Shown: positions 1 to 7,715, numbered from the stretch's first letter. The stretch: DNA of 49,208 bases from Patescibacteria group bacterium (GCA_018900835.1 JAHIFQ010000005.1:1-49208), one strand, 5' to 3'. Translations and numbers: made by a program. Notes: generated by a model not told the origin, from the letters alone.

Positions 1-17
1 ATTAATTTTATCCTATA

Positions 18-173
18 TTATCCTTTTATAAAATCCTTTTGTAGCCTTTTTATCTCTTTTTTTCCTAATTTATTGGCTTCTTCTAAGTCTTTTTGAGACT
101 TTTCATAAACAAAATAATAAAATGGTAATAAAATGGTGTCAACCCTGGTTTTCCATTGTCTTTTCGCTTTGGC
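18..173 (-). pseudogene. short open frame without a start codon, possible gene remnant
   Basis: Read on the minus strand, this stretch gives about 51 codons that look protein-like (…FVYEKSQKDLEEANKLGKK…, then a stop at 18-20). A stop codon lies just upstream and there is no ATG, GTG or TTG in frame. The C-terminal half is helical, charged and rich in Glu and Lys. It may be the decayed 3' end of a gene whose 5' part was replaced by the repeat motif at 131-226. I do not recognise a family, and chance coding appearance is possible. Confidence 0.25.
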
Positions 174-226
174 TCAATTTGTTATCTTAAAAAATAGTAT
201 TAAAAACCAGACCTGACACCATTTTT
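131..226. repeat. inverted pair of TGGTGTCA-type motifs
   Basis: Two copies of a roughly 24-bp motif face each other. One is at 131-154 (AAATGGTGTCAACCCTGG…) and one, reverse complemented, at 202-226 (…CCAGACCTGACACCATTT). Related copies lie at 3346-3370 and 4531-4554, so the motif brackets and punctuates the radC-to-nuclease block. The pair could fold into a hairpin beyond the end of radC. Copy 131-154 read on the minus strand contains TTGACA (137-142), followed after 17 nt by TATTAT (114-119), which is a good sigma-70 promoter reading out of the window's left edge. Confidence 0.5.
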
Positions 227-264
227 GTCACCATTTTTGTTTTAGCTTGCTTTTTTTAAAAAAT

Positions 265-966
265 CTATAAATTACCTTTTTCAGCAAAACTGTAATAATT
301 ATTTCTAGCAACTATCATATGATCGCTCACTGATATGCCTAAAATCCTACCCGCCTCAACCAGTCTCTTTGTCGTAAAAATGTCCTCTTCTGATGGCGTA
401 GGATCTCCTGATGGATGATTATGCGCTATGACAACATAAGACGCATTCTTTAATACTGCATCATTAAACACCTCTCGTGGATGGACAATACTTGCGTTCA
501 GAGACCCAACGGATACATTATTAACTATTAGCTTATTTCTTGTATCAAAGAACAAAATTGCAAAATGCTCCTTTTTTTCCTTGCCTATCTTCTCCTTAAG
601 AAATTCAAACAACATCTGGGGCGTGTTTAACTCTTTCTTTAAATTAATTTTTTCTTTTGCATATATTTCCAAAATATTTTGGAAGAGATTAACGCCAATC
701 GCATTTGATGGACCAATCCCATCAATTTGCATAAGTTCATCAATTGACGCATCAAGCACTCCGACTATACCATTGAATTTTTTAATAGCTTCTTTAGCCA
801 TGGGCTTGCAGTCTTTACGAGGCGTATTGAGGGTCAACAATAATTCTATTACTTCATAATCTGCAAAACCATTCAGCCCAGATTGTAAAAATCTCTCTCT
901 GAGTCTTTTTCTATGTCCAGCACTTTTATATTTTGAGCCATCTGTGCTTACCATAAAATTTATCAC
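265..966 (-). CDS. radC: RadC family protein (JAB/MPN domain)
   Basis: This 233-residue protein has the two parts of the RadC (DUF2466) family. The N-terminal half carries helix-hairpin-helix DNA-binding signatures (IDGIGPSNAIG). The C-terminal half is a JAB1/MPN metalloprotease-like domain with the JAMM pattern: Glu in PREVF, then H182-N-H184 and D195 in HNHPSGDPTPSEED. Length is normal. The first codon is a GTG at 964-966 that overlaps the TGA stop of the upstream helicase gene; an ATG at 952-954 is the alternative start. The overlap implies translational coupling with the helicase. The biochemical role of RadC is not established, the old DNA-repair assignment was withdrawn, and the family is common on mobile and defence-associated DNA. 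That context fits here. Confidence 0.9.
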   Translation of the reverse strand: MINFMVSTDGSKYKSAGHRKRLRERFLQSGLNGFADYEVIELLLTLNTPRKDCKPMAKEAIKKFNGIVGVLDASIDELMQIDGIGPSNAIGVNLFQNILEIYAKEKINLKKELNTPQMLFEFLKEKIGKEKKEHFAILFFDTRNKLIVNNVSVGSLNASIVHPREVFNDAVLKNASYVVIAHNHPSGDPTPSEEDIFTTKRLVEAGRILGISVSDHMIVARNNYYSFAEKGNL

Positions 967-2873
967 TTATCTAAACTGATTGATTCGCCAGAGCTCGAAC
1001 CATACCTTATATTTTTATTTGAATTTTCTGATAATCTGTCCTTAAAATATTGTTGCGTTTCTGGATCAACACAATAAATATAACAACCATTCATCCCTCT
1101 GGTCATTAGTGTTCTGTAGGTATTTTTTATTATACTATCAGCTATCCTACCTGCTTTGATCGGACTTTCTTTAATTAATCCATTCAATCCCCTTAAAGAT
1201 CTATCAGTTATTGCCCGTTTTGTCGGATCTGTTACTACTTTTCCCTCTCTTATAATAAAATCAGCTCCTATAATTACCCCTACATAATCAAGGTCTAGTC
1301 CTTGACATGTATGGATACAACCAACTTCAGTAACAGATTCAGGATGGACTAGCCAAGCTTGTCCATGTTCTGTTAAATTCCAAGTAGCTTGGTAATCACC
1401 AATGACTATATCTTTTAATCCTGGATCTCTTTTACTAATCCACTTCCAACAATAGCCCGCAACTATTCTAGATTTATTGTTATGTTTATTCCTGATGATA
1501 ATTTCATTGTGTAGTGATCTCACGTCATCAAATATTTTAAAATCATAATCAATACCTTCTAATGTCTCATTGGCGGTTTCTTTAATTTGCAATAGATTAT
1601 CTAACCATGGCAAATAGCCATCGTCACCACTACATCTAAACTGAGAAGCGAGCTCCATAAAGTTTACATTCGCGCCTAATTTTTTAGCCCAATTCGAAAT
1701 TTCAGATTCTCTTCCTATGTCTTTCAGCGTCACTCTTTGATCTTCATCGATAAAAAATATACTAAATTTTGTTGCCTTAATTAGCTCCATGATTTGATTT
1801 TCGCCTAAATTGCCCATAAAACCGCCCTGTTTCGTAATCCTATGTGCTTCATCTATTATTAGAGTATCAAATATATTAGGTTCGAGATCCAGAAAAGAAT
1901 CTGACGACCTAAACAAATTTGAAATCCTTGTGTGAGTGAATACGCCAGATAATTTTACTTGGAATACTCTTCTCGGTGCTGCATTTTTAGTAACATAACT
2001 CACATTATTTTCAGTTTTTTTATTTATTAATTCAGAAAGCAAATTAATTGCAACAACCGATTTGCCGGTACCAGGACCACCACGAACTATTAAAACATTT
2101 TTATTGTAGCTGGTTGATAGCTTGGCGAGCTGCAATGCTTTCTCATAAACAATTTTCTGATCGTCTATTAAAATAAATTCTTTTTTATTTTTTTTCAACA
2201 TTGCAGCCAGACTATCTGCTAACGCCTTGGATGGTCTTATTTTTCCATTTTCGATTGAATATAAAGATTCCTTATTATCACCATATTTAACGAATTTCTT
2301 TATAAAGTTTTGAAGTTTCTCGCAATCTGACTTAAAAAATACTGGTGCTTTCTTTGTATATTCTTTATAAAAATCATTTTTAATAACATTGTCCTCTTGA
2401 TAATTATGGAGGTAAGCACATGGCTCAATAAAAATATGTTTTTCTTGAACTTCGCTATTATAATCTTCGAGAAGAGTCGCGTAAGACCAAGCCTGGTATG
2501 ATGGATGCTCAACATCGCCATAAAATTCGGTATTTACAATACCGTCCATATTAGTAACAGAAATGCTCTTACTCCACTGTTTTAATTCAATCAAAACTAG
2601 CACTGGCTTATTATCTTCGTTTTTTCCAGTGATAATAAAATCAATCCTTTTAGAAGTAGAAGGAATTTTATATTCTATAGCGATACCTACATCACCGGGT
2701 ATCTCAGAAACTTCCATAACCCTTCTCATGTATGGTAATGAATTTCTAAATGCACTAATTTGGGCAGGCGCTGGTCGATAACCAACCTCTCTAACAAATG
2801 ACACCTCTACTGTTGTGGCAATATCAACATCTGCCATGAACTCATTTTTTGTAGATGAATAAATAACTGCCAT
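963..2873 (-). CDS. PD-(D/E)XK nuclease fused to a DUF2075 (Schlafen-type) helicase
   Basis: The protein is 636 residues in two modules. Residues about 55-135 match a PD-(D/E)XK nuclease core: E67, D78 in RIDFIITG and E96-L-K98 in LVLIELKQW. Residues about 250-620 are a superfamily-1-like P-loop helicase of the DUF2075 type. It has Walker A at 265-272 (GGPGTGKS), Walker B at 339-344 (IIDEAH) and a QFR motif at 411-413. Such proteins act on nucleic acid ends or invading DNA, but the exact substrate is not known for this subtype. The gene starts 2 nt after the MazG stop and ends inside the radC start, so the three genes form one operon. The pairing of nuclease-helicase with nucleotide pyrophosphohydrolase suggests antiviral defence, which is inference. 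Confidence 0.85.
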   Translation of the reverse strand: MAVIYSSTKNEFMADVDIATTVEVSFVREVGYRPAPAQISAFRNSLPYMRRVMEVSEIPGDVGIAIEYKIPSTSKRIDFIITGKNEDNKPVLVLIELKQWSKSISVTNMDGIVNTEFYGDVEHPSYQAWSYATLLEDYNSEVQEKHIFIEPCAYLHNYQEDNVIKNDFYKEYTKKAPVFFKSDCEKLQNFIKKFVKYGDNKESLYSIENGKIRPSKALADSLAAMLKKNKKEFILIDDQKIVYEKALQLAKLSTSYNKNVLIVRGGPGTGKSVVAINLLSELINKKTENNVSYVTKNAAPRRVFQVKLSGVFTHTRISNLFRSSDSFLDLEPNIFDTLIIDEAHRITKQGGFMGNLGENQIMELIKATKFSIFFIDEDQRVTLKDIGRESEISNWAKKLGANVNFMELASQFRCSGDDGYLPWLDNLLQIKETANETLEGIDYDFKIFDDVRSLHNEIIIRNKHNNKSRIVAGYCWKWISKRDPGLKDIVIGDYQATWNLTEHGQAWLVHPESVTEVGCIHTCQGLDLDYVGVIIGADFIIREGKVVTDPTKRAITDRSLRGLNGLIKESPIKAGRIADSIIKNTYRTLMTRGMNGCYIYCVDPETQQYFKDRLSENSNKNIRYGSSSGESISLDK

Positions 2874-2875
2874 AA

Positions 2876-3226
2876 TTAAAGTTTATTATATTTAGTATGG
2901 CTACCCTTAGTTTTTTCAACTGGATATTTTCTTTCATTCTTTGTAACCTTTTTCTCTTCAGCCGCAACAATATCTATTCCTAAGTCATGTGCCATGATAA
3001 GAAGATAATTCAACACGTCAGCAAGTTCTTCTGCAATTTCCTCTTTATTTGTTTTTACATATTCATTAATCTCAGATTCACTCTTCCATTGAAAATGTTC
3101 CAAAACTTCAGATGCTTCGATAGACAAAGAAACAGCCAAGTCTTTTGGCTTGTGAAATTGTTTCCAATCCCGTGCATCGCGGAAAGCAATTATTCTTTTT
3201 GTTAAATCATTAATATTTTTAACCAT
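2876..3226 (-). CDS. MazG-like nucleotide pyrophosphohydrolase
   Basis: The protein has 116 residues, about the size of a single-domain MazG/dUTPase-like all-alpha NTP pyrophosphohydrolase. The metal-binding pattern is present: E37 and E40 (SIEASE) on one helix and E67 and D70 (EELADVLNY) on the next. The family hydrolyses (d)NTPs to monophosphates and pyrophosphate. The Lys-rich C-terminus (VEKTKGSHTKYNKL) is typical of short MazG proteins. It is the first gene of the run MazG, nuclease-helicase, RadC, with a 2-nt gap to the next gene. In that setting it may deplete or sanitise nucleotides during phage attack, but ordinary house-cleaning is equally compatible with the sequence. Confidence 0.88.
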   Translation of the reverse strand: MVKNINDLTKRIIAFRDARDWKQFHKPKDLAVSLSIEASEVLEHFQWKSESEINEYVKTNKEEIAEELADVLNYLLIMAHDLGIDIVAAEEKKVTKNERKYPVEKTKGSHTKYNKL

Positions 3227-3254
3227 ATTATTTATTTTAATTATTCCATAATAC

Positions 3255-3285
3255 CAAAAAATCGCTCAAAAAGCGATTTTTTGGA
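3255..3285. terminator. hairpin between MazG and the EVE-nuclease gene
   Basis: A perfect inverted repeat, CCAAAAAATCGCT / AGCGATTTTTTGG, with a 5-nt loop lies in the 167-bp gap downstream of the EVE-nuclease gene. The T-run is part of the stem, so it could terminate in either direction. It probably separates the nuclease transcript from the MazG operon. Confidence 0.6.
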
Positions 3286-3345
3286 CTTCTCAACTGCGCA
3301 ACACGCCCTCTCCCCCATTATTCAAAATGTTTTCAAAATGTTTTC

Positions 3346-3370
3346 AAAAACCAGACCTAATACCATTTTT
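3346..3370 (-). repeat. TGGTGTCA-type motif, internal copy
   Basis: AAAAACCAGACCTAATACC…, preceded by a doubled TTTTCAAAATG, is a diverged copy of the motif at 202-226. It lies between the MazG operon and the EVE-nuclease gene, just downstream of the latter. Confidence 0.45.
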
Positions 3371-3393
3371 TTCATTTTCCCATTCTTTTGATT

Positions 3394-4497
3394 TTAAATT
3401 TGGTCTAGACCAACCATTTTCCCGATTGTCTTCAAGCGATCACCGTCAAAGCACGATACTCCTAGTTTCAAAGAATTTATAAATTTAATATAATTAGGAT
3501 TTCGTGGCTCTTCTGAAAAAGTTAGGTTTTTGAAAGCAGGAAGCTCTTTAAGTTTATTCTCTTCATAGAACTTTTTTACTTCAAAATATTCATATTCAAA
3601 AAGTTGCACAATGCCTTTTCTTGATTGACTAATAAAATTTTTATTTTTAAAACTTTTAACTTCGAACAAATAAGATCTTTCGGGATTCGTAGCAAATAAA
3701 TCAATGCGTTGGTTGCAATAAATTCTGTAACCTTTACTTTTAAATAAATTTCTAAGTCTTTCTATGGTATTCTGGTGAGCTTGATTAGCTCTTTCGAGAA
3801 GTATGTTGTCGCGAACATATATAGATTCTGCTTCCATGTGGTTTATTACTTTATTTTTTATATCTTTCAAAATGAACAAACTGGTTCCGTATCTGAAAAC
3901 ATCCTCTTTTTTTTCAAATTCTAAAAAGGGAGATTGTGCATATATTTCGCTCTCTTTCCGTGAAGATCCAATTATAAAAAGATTATTAGAACAAGCAAGA
4001 ATTTGTTCAACAATATCATCTCTAACGCCGGAAAACGAACCCATAACTGGAAAGCCAGGAACTTGTTTAAGGGGAACCGCTTTTGCAAGTAACTGCGCCA
4101 CAAATCCCTCTATCTGTTTTAAATTATTAATTGTTACATCGGGTAAATCTTGGGACAAAAAAAATGGACTAAAAAGATAAATCTCCGAGAAAGGAACAAG
4201 TAGGGGCCACTTATTGATAGCTTTCTCTCTTTCTTCTATCCATAAAAATTCTTTTTTCCTTATCTTGCCCACATCTCCCACCACGCCAAATCCTATAATA
4301 GCCGGCCTGGCATTCTTCAAAAGCGTATTAGTAGACATAGAATGCATTAAAAACAAATCCCCTGGCATTATCTTCTGCCAAGTAGACAGATGCTTTTCTT
4401 CAAGCCCCCAAGTCATATGCTTGATTGCCGTAATCCAATTCTCTGGAGAACCTGTAAATCTAAAAAATTGTTTTCTGCCAAAATAATCCTTTAGCAT
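3394..4497 (-). CDS. EVE/PUA-like domain plus PD-(D/E)XK endonuclease, putative modification-dependent restriction enzyme
   Basis: The protein has 367 residues. The N-terminal about 115 residues look like an EVE/PUA-like domain (FFRFTGSPENWITAI, W40, PGDLFLMHS, AIIGFGVVGDV), the fold that reads modified bases in type IV-like systems. The C-terminal part, about 235-310, has a PD-(D/E)XK core: D266 in RIDLFATN, E279-V-K281 in YLFEVKS and a downstream Q298-L-F-E-Y. This order, base reader then nuclease, is that of modification-dependent restriction endonucleases. There is no methyltransferase partner nearby, which fits a type IV enzyme. The gene lies between tRNA-Gln and the MazG operon, with a hairpin after it. 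The EVE assignment rests on motif resemblance only; the nuclease core is clearer. Confidence 0.7.
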   Translation of the reverse strand: MLKDYFGRKQFFRFTGSPENWITAIKHMTWGLEEKHLSTWQKIMPGDLFLMHSMSTNTLLKNARPAIIGFGVVGDVGKIRKKEFLWIEEREKAINKWPLLVPFSEIYLFSPFFLSQDLPDVTINNLKQIEGFVAQLLAKAVPLKQVPGFPVMGSFSGVRDDIVEQILACSNNLFIIGSSRKESEIYAQSPFLEFEKKEDVFRYGTSLFILKDIKNKVINHMEAESIYVRDNILLERANQAHQNTIERLRNLFKSKGYRIYCNQRIDLFATNPERSYLFEVKSFKNKNFISQSRKGIVQLFEYEYFEVKKFYEENKLKELPAFKNLTFSEEPRNPNYIKFINSLKLGVSCFDGDRLKTIGKMVGLDQI

Positions 4498-4530
4498 AGA
4501 TTAAAGCTGATTATATAGATGGTGTTATAT

Positions 4531-4554
4531 AAATGGCGTCAACTCTGATCTTTT
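4531..4554 (-). repeat. TGGTGTCA-type motif, tRNA-proximal copy
   Basis: AAATGGCGTCAACTCTGATC… matches copy 131-154 in core and orientation. It sits between the start of the EVE-nuclease gene and tRNA-Gln. On the minus strand its TTGACG (4537-4542) could serve as a -35 box for the nuclease gene. The nearest TATAAT-like box (in TATATAAT) is farther away than the usual 17 nt, so that role is weak. Confidence 0.4.
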
Positions 4555-4589
4555 ATGCGTCTCCATTGTAGCAACCGAGGGTAGGCATA

Positions 4590-4660
4590 TTGCGGGGCTT
4601 GGATTCGAACCAAGATAGCGGCCTCCAGAGGGCCGTGTCCTACCGTTAGACGATCCCGCA
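4590..4660 (-). tRNA. tRNA-Gln (anticodon CUG)
   Basis: A cloverleaf folds on the minus strand. The acceptor is TGCGGGA/CCCCGCA, with the U1-A72 pair typical of glutamine tRNA and one A7·C66 mismatch. The D-arm is GTCT…GGAC, the anticodon stem CGGCC/GGCCG with loop CTCTGGA (anticodon CTG), and the T-arm CTTGG-TTCGAAT-CCAAG. CCA is not encoded. The gene marks the boundary between the accessory block to its left and the ftsX-ftsE-prfB core to its right, and tRNA genes are common integration sites. Confidence 0.92.
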
Positions 4661-4745
4661 GTACTTTGCAGTGTAAGTGCCCAATGCTGTGCTCTGCCGT
4701 GCTGTTGTATATAATCTCTGTTTGATGTATCCTACTGGCGGTGGG

Positions 4746-5654
4746 TTAGGCTGTCAAATATTTTCTAATGGCAATCAAGCTGGAGATTACTCCCAGCGCA
4801 ATTCCGCTTGCAAGTTGAGCGAAGAATAAACTAAATGCCCGCGCCTTGAACCACGAGAATACATTGAAGCCATTGGTCATCGCATCGAGCTTGGGAGCGA
4901 GAAAATAGCTGACCAAAAGCAGGATAAAGAATGATGCCAAGGCAGCAATAGCTCCGGCAATCATGCCCTGCACAATAAATGGACCTCTTATAAAACGATT
5001 TGGGGCGCCGACTAAGCGCATAATGGAGATTTCCTTGCTCGCGTCGTAAATCGCCACCCTGATTGTATTAAAAGCCACCAGAACAGCCACTACTCCAAGA
5101 GCCAATGCCAACAAAAGTCCTCCTGTGTTAACATTGGTTATAAAACTGGTGAGTTTTTCTATAACTGTTTTTTTCTCCACATAATCCACTTTGTAAATAA
5201 CATCATCAAGAGAAGAGCTGTTTAAAATTTCTAATATGGCTGCGTATTGTTCCGGGTCATTTGCCCTTATATTCAACGAAGCGTAAAAAGGATTGGTTCC
5301 GACAATATCCAAAGAATCCAGCAAGACCGGGTCGTTCTTGTGCCTATCTCTGAATTGTTCCAAAGCATCTTCTTTGGAAACAATGCTCACTGCCTGAACT
5401 TCCGGCATTTCAGCCAATCTATCTTTTATCATTACCATTTCTTCGTCGCTTGTTTCAGGCGTCATATAGACGCTGATGTCTATCTTTTCTTTTATCTGGG
5501 TGATTATGTGTTTTACAGCGCCCTCGGAAATGAAAAGGGTTGTAATTAAAGTAATGGTCACAATTAAAACAAACACAGTGGCTACATTTAAGCCCCCGGC
5601 TCTCCAAAAATTATGCCATCCAAAACGGATTACTCTTCTTAAAAATGTAAACAT
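4746..5654 (-). CDS. ftsX: cell division protein FtsX
   Basis: FtsX is the membrane subunit of the FtsEX complex, which couples divisome ATPase cycling to control of peptidoglycan hydrolases. The protein is about 302 residues with the family layout. One membrane segment near the N-terminus (VATVFVLIVTITLITTLFI) is followed by an extracytoplasmic domain of about 100 residues. Three further membrane segments follow in the C-terminal half, ending with ALGVISSLIAIRKYL. I chose the ATG at 5654, giving MFTFLRRVIRFGWHNFW. It starts 4 nt after the ftsE stop, while the longer frame to 5690 would overlap ftsE and adds an uncharacteristic polar lead. It forms an operon with ftsE and prfB. Confidence 0.93.
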   Translation of the reverse strand: MFTFLRRVIRFGWHNFWRAGGLNVATVFVLIVTITLITTLFISEGAVKHIITQIKEKIDISVYMTPETSDEEMVMIKDRLAEMPEVQAVSIVSKEDALEQFRDRHKNDPVLLDSLDIVGTNPFYASLNIRANDPEQYAAILEILNSSSLDDVIYKVDYVEKKTVIEKLTSFITNVNTGGLLLALALGVVAVLVAFNTIRVAIYDASKEISIMRLVGAPNRFIRGPFIVQGMIAGAIAALASFFILLLVSYFLAPKLDAMTNGFNVFSWFKARAFSLFFAQLASGIALGVISSLIAIRKYLTA

Positions 5655-5658
5655 ATTA

Positions 5659-6345
5659 TTATAATATAAATCTGCCTTTTTCTTCATCACGGATGATTTC
5701 GCCGTTGTCTAAAGTAATCACCCGCCGACCCAAGCTGTTTATTATCGCCTTGTCATGAGTAGAAAGAATCACAGTTGTGCCCAAATCATATATTTTCTCA
5801 AGCAAACTGATTATATCCCTCGTATGATACGGGTCAAGATTGCCAGTCGGCTCGTCAGCAATAATCAATTCCGGCCTTACAGCCAAAGCTCTTGCAATGG
5901 CTGTGCGCTGTTTCTCTCCTCCGGAAAGCCCGGGCGGAAAATGTTTTGCTCTGTCTTCCAACCCCACAATTTCCAAAAGCCGTGGCACATCTCTCAAAAT
6001 TTCGTAATCAGTAGCTCCCATTACTTCCATTGCATAAGCCACATTTTCAAAAACTGTTTTATTGGGCAAAAGCCGATAATCCTGAAACACGCACCCGATT
6101 TTTTGGCGAAACGACGATAAGTCCTTATTCTTTATTTCCGAGATATTTTTCCCGCTATAAATTATCTTTCCACTGGTCGGCTCTTCTTCGCGCAAAAGCA
6201 ATTTGATAAGAGTTGTCTTTCCTGCGCCGGATTTTCCCACAATGGAAACAAATTCTTTTCCATTTGCCCTAATTTGAAAACTGACATTTTTTAATGCCAC
6301 TGTGTCTGGCTTATACATCTTGCTTATATTCTCAAAAAAAATCAT
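5659..6345 (-). CDS. ftsE: cell division ATP-binding protein FtsE
   Basis: FtsE is the ABC ATPase partner of FtsX at the division site. In its 228 residues all motifs are seen: Walker A at 37-45 (GKSGAGKTT), Q-loop in VFQDYRLL, signature LSGGEKQR at 140-147, Walker B with D164-E165 ([11 protein letters not shown]) and the switch histidine H197 (STHD). It lies 6 nt downstream of the prfB stop and just ahead of ftsX. The order prfB-ftsE-ftsX is widespread in bacteria, so this is ordinary core synteny. Confidence 0.96.
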   Translation of the reverse strand: MIFFENISKMYKPDTVALKNVSFQIRANGKEFVSIVGKSGAGKTTLIKLLLREEEPTSGKIIYSGKNISEIKNKDLSSFRQKIGCVFQDYRLLPNKTVFENVAYAMEVMGATDYEILRDVPRLLEIVGLEDRAKHFPPGLSGGEKQRTAIARALAVRPELIIADEPTGNLDPYHTRDIISLLEKIYDLGTTVILSTHDKAIINSLGRRVITLDNGEIIRDEEKGRFIL

Positions 6346-6351
6346 TTTATT

Positions 6352-7459
6352 TTATGTTAAACGAAGTTCGGCTTCAATAAATTGGTCCAAATCGCCATCC
6401 ATCACCTCTTCAAGTTTGCTGGTCTCAACTTTTGTCCTATGGTCTTTAACCATTTTATACGGATAAAATATATACGAACGGATTTGATTCCCCCATTCCG
6501 GGCTTTTTGAAGCGCCCTTTATTCTCTCCATTTTTGTTTTTTCTTCCTGTTCTTTTTTCTGCAAAAGCTTGATTTTCAAAATTTCCATTGCTTTTTTCCG
6601 GTTCATTCCTTGTGTCCGCTCAACCTGACAGCTCACCACAATCTTTGTTGGCAAATGCGTGATTCTTATTGCTGACTCCCGCTTATTCACATATTGTCCG
6701 CCCGGGCCTGATGCCCTATATGTATCAACCTTCAAATCCTCATCTTTAATTTCTATTTCTTTGGTCGCTTCTTCTGCCAAGACCGGCATTGCTTCCAAAG
6801 AAGCGAATGAAGTATGTCTTAACTGCTTAGAGGAAAACGGAGATATTCTTACTAAACGATGCACCCCGCTTTCTCTTTTCAATAATCCAAATGCGTTTTT
6901 GCCATTCATTTCCAGCACTACTTCTTTTGTTCCTATTCTGGATTCAGGGCCTGGCTCTCCAAAACTACGGGAAAGGACTGAATATTTGAATCCTTTTCTG
7001 TCAGCATATCTTTCGTACATTCTCAAAAGAATTGTTGCCCAGTCCTCTGCGTCTTTTCCTCCTGCGCCAGCATTGATGACTAAAATGGCATTTCCTTGGT
7101 CGTATGGTCCTGAAAGAAACACATCGTTTTCTTTGATTTCAAGTTCTTTGAAAAGTTTTTCCGCCATTTTTCCGGTCTCCTCTGCGATTTTCTGGTCTTT
7201 GGAAGATAAGTCCATTAATTCCGCCAAATCATTTGTTTCTTTCTGAAATTTCTCAAGCTGTCCGACTTCTTGTTTTAAATAGGATAATCTTTTACTGGCT
7301 TCCACTAATTTTTCCTGACCCTTCCAATCAGAGACACTGGATAATTCTTTTTCAAGCTGTTTTAACTCTTTTTTCTTATTCTCAAATTCAAAGACAGTCC
7401 ATCAGATGATGGAGTTTATCTTGTATGTCTTGTATTTTGATTGAAAATTCTTCTTTCAT
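6352..7459 (-). CDS. prfB: peptide chain release factor 2, programmed +1 frameshift
   Basis: RF2 releases completed peptides at UGA and UAA. The full protein is about 368 residues, encoded in two frames. The short first frame starts at ATG 7457-7459 (MKEEFSIKIQDIQDKLHHL…) and reaches the shift site CTT-TGA at 7393-7388. A +1 slip on CTT continues in the long frame as EFENKKKELKQLEKEL. In the joined numbering the stop-recognition motif SPF is at about 206-208 and the catalytic GGQ at about 253-255. The CTT-TGA site is the classical autoregulatory one. A purine-rich GATGGA a few nt upstream may act as the weak internal Shine-Dalgarno. Annotating only the long frame would lose about 50 N-terminal residues. 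It heads the ftsE-ftsX operon. Confidence 0.95.
7388..7393 (-). promoter_or_regulatory. prfB: prfB +1 frameshift site (CTT TGA)
   Basis: Codon 23 of the first prfB frame is CTT, followed directly by an in-frame TGA, and the next frame continues as RF2 sequence. In known bacteria low RF2 stalls the ribosome at this UGA and favours slippage, so RF2 controls its own level. The site also shows that UGA is read as a stop in this organism. Confidence 0.93.
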
Positions 7460-7477
7460 GAATAAATATGATATTCA

Positions 7478-7549
7478 AGCCAGCGGTCGGATTTGAACCG
7501 ACAACCTACGCGTTACGGGTGCGTTGCTCTACCATTGAGCTACGCTGGC
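7478..7549 (-). tRNA. tRNA-Thr (anticodon CGU) with an unusual C33
   Basis: The minus-strand cloverleaf has acceptor GCCAGCG/CGCTGGC, D-arm GCTC…GAGC, anticodon arm ACGCA-CCCGTAA-CGCGT and T-arm GTCGG-TTCAAAT-CCGAC. Aligning the loop with the usual threonine loop (UUCGUAA) gives anticodon CGU. Position 33 is then C instead of the nearly universal U, and the closing pair 31-39 is an A·C mismatch. CCA is not encoded. The other arms are normal, so it is probably functional. Confidence 0.88.
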
Positions 7550-7630
7550 AGTCGGTGTGAGCGGGATACGGGAATCCCCTCCTTCGCCTGCGACTTCGTC
7601 GGGGCTGCGGAGGACAAGGAACCCTTGCCG

Positions 7631-7701
7631 AGCGAGAGAGGGGAATCGAACCCCCATCTGTTCCTTGGGAAGGAACCATTCTGCCACTGAACTACTCTCG
7701 C
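7631..7701 (-). tRNA. tRNA-Gly (anticodon CCC)
   Basis: The minus-strand cloverleaf has acceptor GCGAGAG/CTCTCGC, D-arm GTTC…GAAT, anticodon stem GTTCC/GGAAC with loop TTCCCAA (anticodon CCC), and T-arm GGGGG-TTCGATT-CCCCT. The discriminator is U and CCA is not encoded. It lies 81 nt from tRNA-Thr in the same orientation and is probably co-transcribed with it. Confidence 0.93.
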
Positions 7702-7715
7702 ATTGAGTTGCTCAA

